A DNA stretch of 64,000 bases from Anthopleura xanthogrammica (taxonomy: Eukaryota; Cnidaria; Anthozoa; Actiniaria; Actiniidae). Positions 9,540-30,000 of the stretch are shown piece by piece. Both the position numbers and the translations under genes were made by a program. Location: assembly GCA_964019055.1 (NCBI GenBank), contig OZ025207.1, positions 27,127,617-27,191,616 on the forward strand. The letters run 5' to 3'. Each line of letters starts with the position of its first letter. The first letter of the stretch is position 1. The notes below the pieces were generated by a model that did no database searches, was not told where the DNA came from, and worked only from the letters and a program-made list of their open reading frames with translations.

Positions 9540-11842
9540 TCATTGATCAAATACACTGATTGTAGCTCTTCTATTATTCTGTAGATGTCTAACTGAAGCA
9601 TCTGTGATGAGGACACACTGTTCTATTCCTAAATGAGTCAAATTTGGAAGCCCATTAAGGATACATTCTACCCCTACCACCGTTACTGACTGACAGAGAG
9701 TTAACGTCATTTCAGTTAGTCCACCCAAGTACTTAACTGCTTCATGTAATCCTTCATCTGTAATATTAACAGAGCCAACATCAAGCTCCTCTAAGTTACT
9801 CAGAAACATTGCACCATCAGTTAATCCCTTATCGGTTAATGGACAGTTTCCAGCACCCATAGTCCTTAAGTTTGGAAGATGTTTACAAATGAATACGAAC
9901 CCTAGATCTGATACATTGGTGCTGTCAAGTATTAAATGTTGCAGCTGTTTGAGATGATTGCCTATCGTCTTTGCACCTGTAGAAAAAGAAAAATCCAATC
10001 AAAATAACTTCAAATTTTAACTTTGAAAAACCTGGGCTGATCAAAGTCATGGCATGACTAGCCTCCTTTGCAGCCGTTCTTATTATCAGTCTCAAAATCC
10101 CTCCCCCTTATGGCTGCTTACTGCAGCCCGACATTCCATTCAAGTGGCTTAGCCAATCACAGCTCTAGTACTAAATAAGAGTTTCATTCATTGTTTTGAA
10201 TGTTAGGAAAAAGCTAGCGGCTCATTGTTTATTATATTTTGCAGGAAATCAACAGGATGCATATGGTCCATCACGGGCCTGTCTCCTGATTGGCTTAAAT
10301 CAAACAAGAACCCCCTGAATTAATCCTTTTCATAGAATTGTTGATTTTAAATAATATGATAAGGCATGTACTAGCTGTACTGGCTAACAAACCTTCATCT
10401 GAGACTCTGTGACAGTATGAGAGGTTGAGGCTGACAAGTTGAGGCATTCCCTCTGCAATCAACACTACTCCAGCATCTGTTAGTTTTCCACAAGCCATCA
10501 GGTCTAAACTGTTCAGGGACCTAAGATTTCTGGCGATGTATTCAACTCCTGCATCAGTAAGCTCTGAATGGTTGGACAGCGTGAGAGACTGTAGATCACA
10601 AAGACCTGTTGTTAAAGCTTTGATTCCATGGTCACCAACATTACAGCTACGCAGATCTAAAGTCTTCAATCTCTTTAGTTTGGTGCACAATGTGGTAATA
10701 CTGTTATCCTTTATCATGTGACTACTTAGTGTCAAAGAGGCAAGTTCTGGTATACAGTCAGCAATGGCGTTTGCAGTCTCCTCTCCAATACTCTTAATTG
10801 ATCCCAAGTTCAGAAGCTTTAAATTAGGCAACTTCTTCAGCAAGGAAACAATAGATAACTCAATATCTTTATCATATTTTTCATCGAACACATCAAAAGT
10901 GAAATATTCTAGTTCAGTTAACTTGGAGATCTCACTGAACATCTCTTTTAGTTGTTCACATTCTGACACAAAATAAAGCTCTCCTCCTCCAAACGACAGC
11001 CTTCTCAGTCCATTCAGTTTTCTAGCAGTCAAAGCAATTGTTTCTCTTGTTAGAGATGGGATACCACTAATGTCTAAAGCCTGCAGATCTAGATCATCAG
11101 CAATAAGTCTGATACTATCATCATCAATCTTATGGCTGCAGTTGAGATCAAGTGTCTTGATGTGTTTGAGCTTTTGTGTTATATGCTGAATCCCACTGAA
11201 CGTAACCCAGTCACAGCTGGCTAGCTTTAAACATGATAGTTTAGGACAAGATTCAGAGAGGGTTTTCAAACACCCATCAGTCAATCTTTCACACCATGTT
11301 AACTGGAGTGTGTCCAAGTTTTTTAATTTCTTTATCAGGGCTTTAAATCCAACATGCGAGATATTTCTACAGTCTTCTAAAGCCAGGATTTCCAGCTTGT
11401 CAAATGAACCAACCAAGGCATAATAACTGAGTAAATTATTTGTAACTTGGCGACATCTACTAAACGATAAATGTTCCAAATTTGTTAATGACTTTAATGT
11501 CCTCATAAGACACTCCTCGCTTAATAGTGGACAGCCTTTGATGTTCAAATGAGTCAAATTAGTGATGTTAGTCAACAAGCAAGAAAAATCGTCTTCCGTA
11601 GAGCGCAGACATGTATATCTGGTTATTTTACGTTTGTTGAGGCTGTGTATCAATTTATCAGATGGATTTAAAGGCAAAACAACGGTCACTTTCTTCCAAA
11701 GACGGGCTTGATAAACAGTACTTCGCCAGTAGCGGCAAACCTTGGCTACATTTTGACGATCCGCCACGGATAAAAAAGAAAACACATGAACAGCGATGTC
11801 AGCGATTAGAGGGCCTTGCTGAAAACATAGGTCTTCCTCCAT
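9540..11842 (-). CDS. F-box and leucine-rich-repeat protein (FBXL-like)
   Basis: FBXL proteins are substrate receptors of SCF ubiquitin ligases: the F-box binds SKP1 and the leucine-rich repeats bind the target. Two exons, 10393-11842 and 9540-9976, join in phase (GAAG|GTTTGT donor, TCTACAG acceptor) to about 628 residues. Residues 11-51 are a divergent F-box (PLIADIAVHVFSFL, then CRYWR and ARLWKKV). From about residue 70 to the end there are many cysteine-containing LRRs of the form LxxLxLxxCxxITDxGL, such as LVSLNLSYCHRVSDEGL. I chose the ATG at 11842 because the F-box follows at once; an in-frame ATG farther up adds about 60 residues without family character. A specific FBXL orthologue cannot be named by eye; FBXL2/20, FBXL14 and AMN1 are all similar. 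Its start is 208 bp from that of divergent PSMG4. Confidence 0.85.
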
Positions 11843-12050
11843 GCCTGATACTGTATATACATATATACATAGATAGATGATGAAATCAATCCTTCTTATG
11901 ATCGATTTTGGCGGGAAAACAACCCTGTTTGAAATGATGTCCAGGGCTCCTCTTTCTAATTGTCTAATTTCTAATTGTCCGATAAGAGACTGGATCAAAT
12001 ATTTCCACAGGGTACCCAACACACATGTGGGTTGACTTTGACTTGAAGCA
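11843..12050. promoter_or_regulatory. Divergent promoter region between the F-box/LRR gene and PSMG4
   Basis: 208 bp separate the two ATGs on opposite strands, so promoter elements and both 5' UTRs must share this interval (5' UTR introns apart). No canonical TATA box was recognised. TATATACATATATACAT near 11855-11871 is simple AT sequence. Confidence 0.5.
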
Positions 12051-13421
12051 ATGGATCAAGAAAGCTCTTTAGAATGTCATGCCTCAGAACCATCAATCCA
12101 TGTATATAACTTTAAGAGAGAAGCAGAAGAGAAGACTTACCAATTTCATGTTCTGAAACTAGAAGGAAGTTTGTTTTTCTGGGTTGGAACGTCTGCTAAG
12201 ATGGATAATTTGTGTGTGGCAATGAATACGAAATATGTGAGTATTGATGCTTGAATTATTACAAATCATTAATAATCATTAATAATATACATTTGCCATG
12301 ATACTATGGTAACCATATGTTACAGGAGAAGGTTATATATTAGGTGCGTGGGATTAGATAGAAGCAAATATATTTTATTTGTTGCATATGTTACATTTTA
12401 CATAAATTGATAATTTTTTTTCACAATTCCATAAGATATGCACAAGCTAACTGTAATAACTTAAAGTCAAACTACACAGTTAGCTATCAAGATATAAAAT
12501 TCAATTAAATAGGTCAGGAAAAAATAGTATAGCTAATATGGGAAAATATAAAGTGTGCTTATTAAAGTGTAATAGTCAGATAAACACAATAGAAAACAAA
12601 AGAATGAGAGTGAAGTAGAGTGTAATATGCTAAAGTGTATTTCATGGGTTTAGAGTGGTTTTCATTAACCCGTGAAACAAAGTGTGCTTATTAAAGTGTA
12701 ATAGTCAGATAAACACAATAGAAAACAAAAGAATTATAGTGAAGTAGTGCGTAATACACTAAAGTGTATTTCACGGGTTTATGAGAATCACTCTATGAGA
12801 ACCACTCTATACAAACCACCATGTACTTCACTTGACTGGATAATTTCTTTAAGGATGTTTCTCCTGCCGTGTCAATTTTATTGGGAAGTCAAACAGATTC
12901 AAGCTGTAATCCACTGGCACAAAGACTTGGTAAGGATTCAATAACATTATGAATTCAGGGAGTCAAGCAAATCATATCAGACTGCTTTGCTACATAATGC
13001 ACCAAATACAAGTGGGTCTGATCCATGCATGGACACTGACTGGTATTGTATACTCAGTTGTCTGGGAACCCTGTGGTTCTGCATTCATAAGTATTTGTTA
13101 CTAGCTATATATACCGAGCTATACGATATTTACTCTTTAAATATTTTGGCGTTTTTGATGCAAAGCTATCTGGTTTTACCAAAATATAAGGTGTGTAAAA
13201 GCTCGTTTGGAGCAAAAAGCTGTGCCTAGAGGTATGCAAATACATTAAAAGTGGTCATACTTTTGCACGTTGCTCTGTAACATTGATATATTGTTCTTTC
13301 AGCAAAGAAGACTCAAAAACAATGTTTTGTGAGCCTGAATCACACGTTGGATGACAAGTGTCTTGGATTTGTAGAACAAGCATTGATGGAAGAAATGAAG
13401 GAAAACCCTTCCAGGTTTTGA
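12051..13421 (+). CDS. PSMG4: Proteasome assembly chaperone 4
   Basis: PSMG4 (PAC4) pairs with PSMG3 to guide alpha-ring assembly of the 20S proteasome in the cytosol. Exons are 12051-12236, 12854-12929 and 13303-13421, GT-AG and in phase, encoding about 126 residues (human 123). Exon 1 has YQFHVLKLEGSLFFWVG and then NLCVAMNTKY, aligned with the family's FHVMRLTDSLFLWVG and NLAVAM. Exon 2 has VSILLG and ends in LAQRL, as in human (VSTSLLG...LAQRL). Exon 3 begins AKKTQKQCFVSLN, matching ARKTNKQVFVSYN, and ends in a VEQALMEEMKENPSRF helix, the equivalent of VENRIKEEMEAFPEKF. All conserved blocks are present, so the gene looks intact. Intron 1 holds a duplicated 129-bp repeat. Confidence 0.92.
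12551..12800. repeat. Direct repeat, period 129 bp, with inverted ends (PSMG4 intron 1)
   Basis: AAGTGTGCTTATTAAAGTG, continuing through AGTCAGATAAACACAATAGAAAAC, occurs at 12551 and again at 12680. Each copy is followed by AAAGTGTATTTCA(T/C)GGGTTTA and sequence resembling GAG(T/A)(G/A)GTTTTCAT, pointing to a tandemly duplicated MITE. Confidence 0.65.
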
Positions 13422-14454
13422 TAGTTACTGTAATTTTATTACATTTGACTATAGTTATATAATACCAATACTTGCAGTAGTCAGGAAGAAGTGTGTCCTA
13501 TCACAGCCTGGGTGGATCTAGGGGGTTTTCAGGGGGTCATTCCAATCCCTCTAACCACAATCGAACCCCCTCAATGACAATGACAGGTATCCAATGTATA
13601 TATTTTTGTCTTTGATTTTGCGGTTCAAACCCGGGCCTTGTTTCTCACGTCTCTTTTTTTGGGTTCAGCATTTCAGCACCCCACCCACACCAACCAAAAT
13701 TTCAAACCCCTGTTGCAAAAATCCTAGATCAATACATCTTGAACATGCAGGCCTAATACTTTTCTGTACCTACTCAAAAAATACAGTTCCGTGAATATAA
13801 TCATGAAACTAATATTACAGTACGTTGACACCAAAATCTATTATTTAACAAAAACTTCAAGGGATTTATAACCAAAGGGTTTTTAATTTCTGGTTCAGAA
13901 AATGTGTTCCAAGTATATATTATTATGTACATGGTGTATTTACATTGTTATTACAGACATTGTTAGTTATTATTATTAGTACTTAATTATTTAATAATAT
14001 AAGATCACGTTAATTATTAAAATTAAATTAATGTTTTAGAACTTCATTGAAACTTAGTTTAGATGTTGTCAGAAAATAGTTAGAGCAGCTGTAAAAATTG
14101 TTGTTTTTATCATTGGAAATTTATATAACCTGACAATAATGTAATCTTTGTATGGGATTTGTTTTGATCAACACACATGGCATTAGAGCGGTTTTCATAT
14201 GAGTGGGAAACATACGGTACCATCTTACAGCACATACACTGTACAACATGCCATAACACTGAAAATATGGCTTCCCATTCAATCCCAGTCAATCATTAAT
14301 TCATCTAATCACAACACATAGTTATGGTTACAGTACGGCTACAGTAGGACTACAAATTTCCTGCATCGTTTAACACTCATATGAAAACTGCTCTATGTCA
14401 TCCTTGAACTGTAAATGCACTGAAGACAAGAAGCTTGGATATAGGATATTGAAT
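13422..14454. other. Intergenic region between convergent PSMG4 and PHAF1
   Basis: No coding exon supported. It contains AT-rich sequence and, at 14183-14397, a MITE-like element whose ends GAGCGGTTTTCATATGAGTG and CACTCATATGAAAACTGCTC are inverted. Other TTAGAGC(A/G)GTTTTC ends lie at about 31368 and 62383. Confidence 0.6.
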
Positions 14455-21057
<6,603 letters not shown>

Positions 21058-24000
21058 ATGTCGGGCAACGAACCCATCAGCATTGCTTCTGTCAGGGACT
21101 ACATGTTAAAGAATAACAGCCAAGTTAGAAATCATGATTTGGTAACTCATTTTCGACAGCAGCTCAACGACCCAGCCAACAAAAGTATTGATTTATTCGA
21201 TATCTTTTTATTTATTAGTCCCTTTAGGCGTTTTCTCTTACCTTTGTTTCTCCGTGTTTTAATTTCCAGATAAAATCAGAGGCGATTTCAAAGAAATAGT
21301 ACATCAACTGGCTACCGTCCAAGAAATAAATGTAAGCTGAAGGGAAAATATTCGACATCAACTAACCTCTTTACTCGCTCAAATATTTATTCTGAAGCCT
21401 TTTGTTTAAAATTAGTTTTTACTTGTTTTTGAATACTGATAATTACTTAATAAAAACCAGAAACTAATATGAGGCTAATACAGAGTTCTAATAGATTTTG
21501 TTTTAAAAAACATTTCCTGACAGCGTTCAAAAATGTTTTTACCCTGCTCATTTTAGCTCGAAGTATCTGGAATGTTGTAGTTTGAAAGTGAAAATCGGTC
21601 AACCAATTTATATTTTTAGCTTGAAGCAGTTATCAATAATTTAGTGTTTGGTCCGAATTATTCAATTTAAACTGGGAAGACATTACTAATCCGATTGATT
21701 GGGTTATTTTGATTAGCCTTTGTTTCTTAGATTGTATTATGTCAGACTGTTTAGATATGGGTACTTTAGAATAACATTGTTTAATACTTTATTGTTATAA
21801 CTTATAAATATACTCTTGTATCCTGTAGTGTTTTCGTGGGTTTGATTCAGACAAAAATTATGTTACAAATATGCATATATATTAATTTTTGTTGTACCCT
21901 GTTTATGAACCATGGGCAAGCTTATTATATTCATTAGTAAGGATTCAATATTTTGATGGGCTGAAAGAGAAAAGAGTTTGGCATGCATAAATGAGAGTTA
22001 GAGGTAGGCTTGTAAATATGCCAGTGGGCTTATAATTGTGATGTTACAGTATGTCCTGAAATGAAAGTAGCAATAGTAAGCATCGTTGTGTATTTGCAAG
22101 AAAGAATTTTTTTAATGTGAGGTTTTTGGAGTTCAAGTTATCTTATCTTTCTTTGAGTGTTTTTAGTCAGCATGACATATGATTGGTATTATTGTTATTG
22201 ATGGTTTTTATGACTTTTGGAAGTAATAAATATTTCAGACTAAGTAGAGATAATTCGTGGTTATATTAGGTTGTTGTAAATCATTTTAGAAGGTCTTCAC
22301 TGCAATACTGGGTACATGTAAAATATAGATTTTTAAAGTCGCAAGTCAGGTGATAGGTGGGTGAGTAATCCATAAAAGTCTATAAGTTTTATTGTGGTAT
22401 AATGCGCTGTACAAATAAATATAAATCCCACAATGCAGGTCATTGACAAGTTAGGATTAGCATATAATATATATATATTGTTTTTAGGGTTTAACTACAT
22501 AGATTTTGTGTATTAGGCCAGAAACAATCTAGGATGGTTTGAAGAGAGAACACAACACTTTTCACATTTTTTAGAAGACATGTCTTGGCTGAATCTGCAG
22601 ATTCAACTGCCATCGTCAGTTGTTGAGTACAGAGTGGAAATCTAGCCAGCCACTCTGAATATCTTTCATGTTCTATCAAGCAATATTTATAGCTAGAACA
22701 TCCCTTGAACAAATTTTCCCTTCTTTACTCCATTAAAAGACTAATATCGAAACTTCATTTTATGATATGATATGGTATTATATTAAAAAAGATTTTAAAA
22801 ATAAATAGGATTTAGCAGGGCAATTTCCACAGCGTGGCTCTTCATTGACCGAAATTCCAATTGGAATTTAGAAGTTGATTTTTCCTTATATCATTTTAGC
22901 CATTACATCATTTATGAGCTTTATGCATCAACACATCTCAAACCAATTTACTTGATATTTTTTTTGTATTTTAAATATATTTTTCAATGTGTAAATCTAT
23001 AGATATATGTGAGCCACATGCCAATCTTTGCCCTTCAATCTTTTAGTGTTCAAAACATATACTCATGTCTATACTTCTAATACTTGTAGTTGGATCTCAA
23101 GTTCACTATAATATTATTATCCATCTCATAACAATCTATTCCATGTTACATGCAAACTACAGTAAATGCGAAACCGTATTTCATGAGATAATTAAATTTG
23201 ACCAATATTTCAAAGTATAACTTCTTTTTCCAGGGAGAGAAATATTTTGTACTCAAGAAACCCAAAGAAGCACCTGCTGTTCTCCGCAAGCCACCACCCA
23301 GGCAGCATACGAGCCATAAGGGCCACAATAGACCAGTATCTGGCCCTCCAGTCATGAGAAACACCAAGATGTTTGAAGACATGTTGGCACATCAGGCGTC
23401 CAAAGGCCATCCTCCAGGTACTTTGGGGGCTGTTGCTGAACGTGACAAGGAAAACAAAGGGGTTGATGTAAGGAATCTGTCCAAAGATTACATGATGAGG
23501 ACAGCATCTATCGATAGTATTGAGGTAAAACACTGCAGCTTGTTTTTAATTTGTTTCATTTATGAGGTTTTATCTATCAATTTTAAATGCTACTATACTG
23601 TAGGCTGGGATTATCAAGGGTGGTGAATAGTAGGCCTTGAAATAACAGCCAGTCAAAGGACAATGTCCGGCCAGAATTGTAACCTGTCCACTCAAATGTT
23701 TGCCTTGCTGGTCATTTTGATCAGTGATGTTGAGCCAGAAACATGGTGACCAATCATGACTAGCAACTGACCGGCCATTATTTCAGCCCTGTATAATATA
23801 GGGATTTATTTCAGGTATCAATAAATTTGTTAAAAGATTTTCCAAGTGTAGTACCAAGTCCTTGAAATATTGCAGAGGATTAACAGTATCTATGAGAATA
23901 GAACAACACTCACGTACAGCTGTGACAATAACCAATATATTTTTGATTTGTGGTTACCCTGTGTTTGATGATATCATGGTTGCTAAGGCCTTGTGTCAGG

Positions 24001-27000
24001 TCTGTTGCTAAGTGCAAGGATGGATCTAGTTAAAGGAATGGGTGGCTATAGTCACCGTCACACTTTCAAGTTTAGTTTAAAGATGAAAATATGCACTAAA
24101 TATATGTAAAATCTGAAAAGGAATCAAAGGTATATAGACCCCTTATACCTAGTGGTCAAAACAATGAAAAATATTAACATCAAAAAAGATTTAATGCTAA
24201 AGAGAAGGGAATAACCCACTCTTGATATTCTGGTTACAGTGAGGACACTCGAACCATGAACACTTTGAGGTTTTTTCATACTTTTTTCTCCTTTTTCCCT
24301 TGTATGAATCGATTGGAAATATAATTTATTTTGAACAATAAGATTATTTGAGTTCATTTTCAGAAGGTTTGAAGCAGTAGATGTTCATAAAATAAAAAAT
24401 ATAAAAATATCAATTGTTCATGGCTCGAGTGTCCTCACTGTAAGTGAGCACGCACAAAGCCATTCAAGACGAGGCTCTGGGGAAACAGTGAAGTAATTCT
24501 CAAAAAGTTTTTGTTTCCTCGGAGCCTCACCTTGAATTGCTTTGTGCATAATCACACAACCAGGATATTGAAAGTAGGCTATTCTTTTGTTTTGACCCCC
24601 AGATTGGGAATGAGTGCAGTGGGTATATAAACTGGTTGTGTAGATACAGTAAGACCTTGTATCTGCCCCTGAAGGATCATGGTTATTTTTGACGTATCAA
24701 TTATTTATTAGTCGACAGGAAGTGGTGGTAATACTACTCCTGGAACAAAGAGGAAAATATCAGGAGCTAAAGGGAGTGACAATGAGGATAGACTGTCGCA
24801 GATCTCTACTGAGGATTTGGTATGTAGCATCTCATGTAATCATTCTAAAGATATCCACTGATTTGGTTGTGATTTTGTTTAATATTTGTTTTGTTCTTGT
24901 AGTTGGATGATCAGGAATTTGAAGGTATGATATTCACTGTTATTATTATCAATCTTTTTATTATTTATCACCATCAGTATTATTATTAATTATTATTATC
25001 GTCATTGATATTATCATTATCATCATTATTATTATTATTATCATGATCATCATCGTCCTTATTATCATTATTATAATTTTATTATCATTATTATTGTTTT
25101 TCTGGACCTAAACGTTCTCCAAGCCCTAGGAAAAATATATTTTGAGTTTTGATGGGAAAAAAGCACTAAAGGCCAAGTACTAGGTCCAAACTATACTGTG
25201 TAAGGATATTTTTTGAGTAGAAATAAAAATTGAAGAAAAAACGATGCGATGACAAAGCGTGATTTTTGGCTTTGGGAAATGACGTAAAAAAAAAACAGTC
25301 TTTTTCAAAAATGTATAAAAAATTTTTACGGGCATTTTTTACGGGTGGTTTCGGGCGTCGTAAGATATAAAACTATTATATCCAAGATTATTATCATCAT
25401 CATCAGTATTATTTTTATAACAGCCTGCTTATATTCTTATAATAGTTATGATCTAATAATAACATTTTCAAAACCAAAATTTGAATTACAGTCAGACTTC
25501 TTGTTTTGAAAATTAAATGTTATATTATTATTCAATTCTGCAATTTGTAAAATATTAGATAATTGTTGTCTCCAAATTATCTTTTTATGAAATTATGTAT
25601 AACATATACATATATCATAATTACATCATACACAATGTAGAGATGTGATTTATTATTTTATGAAATAAGTCATTTCCTGAAACATTTCTGAATATTTTTG
25701 TCAACACATCAAAAAGTTTCTTCTAGAAATATAATTAGTTTTCATGCATCTGCAGGTATTCATTTTGTGATGATTGTTTGGCTTTTATCCAGCCAATCAG
25801 GAGTGCTCAATAATCAAGTTATTCCAAATGTTTAGGGACAAATAGATCCTATTGGAATTATTTGTCTGCTGTCTTAAATATAGGTTCAAATAAATAGAAT
25901 ATTAATGATTTTCTATTGTGCAGCTGTCTTGTCAAGAGCTGTTGACAAAACTGTTGGAATTGAGTACAAAATTTCATTCTTACTAACTAAAAAATGATGA
26001 AAATGAAAAACATAAGTGATTTGGGAAAAGAATGATCGTTATATTTATGGAAAATTCCATTCAAGAATCGAGACAAGCTGTGCTAGATGTCAAAAAGTTC
26101 AGGGTCTGGCTGTTGTTGTAACACAATCTAATGGATTGCCTTGTTATTTATGGCAAGACCCAAACAAAGAAAGCGTAAGGACTAGCTAGCTAGCATTTTG
26201 TTCAAATCTGTCTGGCCACTTATCTATCAGCAGTCAGCCATGCATCCTACTGCTATTGCAAGTGTGTGTAATTCAGTCTTTGGTTAATTTCTTATTTTAT
26301 GGAAGGATTGAATTGTATTGACTATCTTCATATATTGTTTATGACTCCAGCATTAGGTGCTAAAGTTATTTACCCAGTCATGCTGTCTCTAATGTTTTCT
26401 CTCTGATGTATTTTGTATTTAATAGTTATGGTCATATCTCTATATTATCGTTTTATTTAAAGTACATGGTTGATATCAAGATACAGTACACATATATCTA
26501 GCGGTCTATAAGCACAGTGTTTCTAGAGGATAATGTTTGTCGATGTTGTTTTGAATGTGTGCAGATACTGTAGCTGCTGCTCACTTGTAAGGTTCTCATT
26601 GTGTTTATATTCGACTCTTCTCTAACCTAATTTAAATGCCATTTTATGCTATTATTAAGCAACTCTAGCTACAATATATATATATATAGCAGTTAGCATT
26701 ATTTGAGGGCTGAATAATATAGTACATTTGTGATGGCTTGATAGGAATATAATGACTTAATTTCTTAAATTTAAAAAATTAATATATTCCTTTTCTTTTT
26801 AGGATATGATCATCTACCTACAATACAAGTAAGTTGTAATGATTCTAATTATAGATCTTTTCATTGATTATATCTTCAACCAGAAAGTCTTCAGAATTAT
26901 GTATGTATAATTAGGAGACTAGCTGTCTAGAAGACAGAGTAGAATGTAAATATTTCCTGCACATGAAGATAATATACCATAGATATGATCAGTAAGCACT

Positions 27001-30000
27001 TGTAGTTTTATATAGTGGCTTTTGAAATACTAAATCATGATTGATTTGGTAATTGTTAACAGTTAGAGGCAATAGAGAAAGAATGGATAATAACTGCCGC
27101 ACGAGGTAACAGAGCAAATATCATGTGTCTATTGGAGCAAGATTCAAGTTTGGCGAAAAAGAAGGTCATTATAATTATGATTACGAATTTATCTACTATG
27201 TTTGTTATGTGCCTAAAAATCTTTTCATGCTCATTATCTGGGTTCTACGCAAAATTTTATGCATGCATATGAAACTCACATGTTAATTTTTATGGAGAGA
27301 GGAAAACCAGAGAAAAACCCTCATGGCAAGAGCAAGAACATTAATACATTAAACAAACTCAACTCACATGATGCAAGTCTGAGCTGGGGGCTCAAATTAA
27401 CCTGCACCATTGATAGCTGTCGTGAGAGGCAAGCAATAAATCACAACGCCACCCATGCCAGCCATTATTCATTTCTTTCTTTTTTCCATCCATTTGTATT
27501 TTGTTTATTTGTTTGTTTGTTTGTTTTTTGCTTATGTATCTGACATATTGTAAAAATTAGATGTTGAATTACCGTAGAAAATGTAGAAAGGTTAATTTTA
27601 ATATTTTCTTTTTTCTTTTGATATCACAGGACTTCACATCGGTAAGTCAATCATATAATTTTGTTAGTTAAACTATTATTTACAATATACAATACTGTAG
27701 ATATTGATGTAAGATATCTGTAGTAAAATGGCAATACCTCATTCATTTTGCTAACACTTGATTGCTATTATTTTTTTGCTGCCCTTTCTTGGACATCTTG
27801 TTGTCAATGGATACACAGGGGGTGAGTACGTGTGCAAATATATAAATGGGAAAAATATATATGTAAATTAAATACCTTATATATGACTGCAGGGAGAGTA
27901 TAATACAGTTATATGTCTGAGGACTATTTAAATGGCATAAAATATTAAATTGAAATGTCTATGAGTCAGGATTATGCCTTTGAGAAGTGCTGGAGGGCAA
28001 AAGCTTGTCATCCACTACATTTTTCCCCATAAATCTGGCTATAAAATATTCAATTCTATATTTGATGTCATGATTTTAAGTTATATTATAGACATCACCT
28101 GCACTAGAAGCCATCACAAGTATAAGATCAGACCAAAACCTGCTCGTACCAATTATTTCAAATAATTATTCTTTTTTTCGATGTTACGTTAGTGACTGGA
28201 ACTCTTTACCAGGAGAGTCATTTAAAGCTTCTCTATTAAGTCACCTAAGATCATAGTTATCTAATTAAGTCGTTGGTGCTATGCACTTTATAGTTAGAGT
28301 TTTGGTATTTAGAGTTTTGTTTTCCCTTGGGAGTGTAGTCTTAGCATGGGAATTTAGTTTCCCCCTACTGCCCTCCTGTAACCACTTGCTCTGCATATTT
28401 ATTTATTTTCATTTGTAATTGGTTACAAATAGTGATTAAAGATTAAAGATTAAAGATATGAACTGTTATAATTTCACCCTAAGGGCCAGATTGGAAAAAA
28501 GACAAAGTCTTTATCTGTTTAATAACCCTAATAAAGATTGATTGATTGATTGATTGAACCCTTTTACTAAATATCAAATTGTAAAATAGAATATTAATAA
28601 ATATCACATGTATTTCTGGGGTTTATCTTACCACACCTCCTTGGTGTAATGGACTAGGGTTACATGAGGTACCGGTATTAGTGTATGGCTTATGGCTTAT
28701 GATTTGACATCCTGATTTATGAAAAAGTAGTTGTTACTGTACAATAATTATTAGCTAATTATTAGCTAATCAATATTCCACTTCTTTTTTTTAATTTTCA
28801 TTTATATTTCTTCTGTGTTCTCCTGATGTGTGGCTCTGGATTAGTATGTAAGTACAAAGATATGTATTATAACATACTTTAAGGATGATTGTTTTTCATG
28901 ACTTACAGTCAAAACAGCTCAAGCGTACCCCCTATGCTCCATTAATGATTTCATTATTCAAATATTGAGTTCATTATTCACTCTGAGTTTTCATAGCAAA
29001 TCAGAAGACTCCAAACTTCACATTCATTTCACAACTAAAATTCCAAGGGATGCCTTTCTGGGGAGTTTTAAATTCATTTTCAAGTTGGGAGTCAGAGTAA
29101 ATAATGGACTCAATATTCAAAGAATAACTTCATTAATGGATTGTAGGGGGTACGCTTGAGCCGTTTTGACTGTATTATGATGATTATAATTATTATGATT
29201 AGGTTTGATTAGGTTTGATTAACCTCATTATAGAGTGATTATATAAGCCCTGAAATAACAGTAGGAATAAACGGTTACTAACATCACATGTTAGTGTGTC
29301 AGCCCTATCATTTACATGTCACTGGTTCTTGTACTTCATAGACTGCATTACACTGGGCCGCTAAACATGGTAGAGAAGATATTGCTGCTATGCTGGCTTC
29401 AAAGGGAGCAAATGTTAATGCCAAATCAGTAAGTACACTGAGTTCATTATAAATGAAGATATAGAAAACAAGCATGCAGGGGGCATTGGGCAACAGTCAC
29501 TCAATAGACCTCTTTACCTTGGGCGTAATGTTTTGCCCATTTTAGACCACTTTTCATTCCCTTGAGTATCATTTCTTTGTTTCTTGAAAAGAAGACGGAG
29601 GAAAAATATAGTTAAATAAAAAAAACTCTTTGTTTGGATGCAAATGAAAGAAAGAATCCTGTTCTCAAAGGAATGACACGTGGTCTGAAATGGACAAATC
29701 AAATGCCCAAGCTAAAGAGCTCAGTGTTTCCCTGTCCTAAAGCATGTACCTCTAACCAAGCAAAAAGTGAGATTTCTGCGTATGTTATTTCAGGCACTCA
29801 TTACATCCCATCACAGGTTGTACAGGATGGGAATGGGATGGGAAGTTCTTATATAGCGCATTTCACATCGTCTCAATGCGCTTTACAATTTTTGACCAGT
29901 GGAGGACTTTACGGACTGCATATTAAGGCGCTATTAGCAGCCATGCATCTTACAATCATGAGTGAATTGTTAGTAATTAGTGTTATGCCTCCAAATTGGG

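Noticed and set aside
11843..12022. N-terminal extension of the F-box/LRR protein to an upstream in-frame ATG
   Set aside because: The added 60 residues have no family similarity and fall in the 208-bp divergent promoter region; the F-box starts right after the ATG at 11842.
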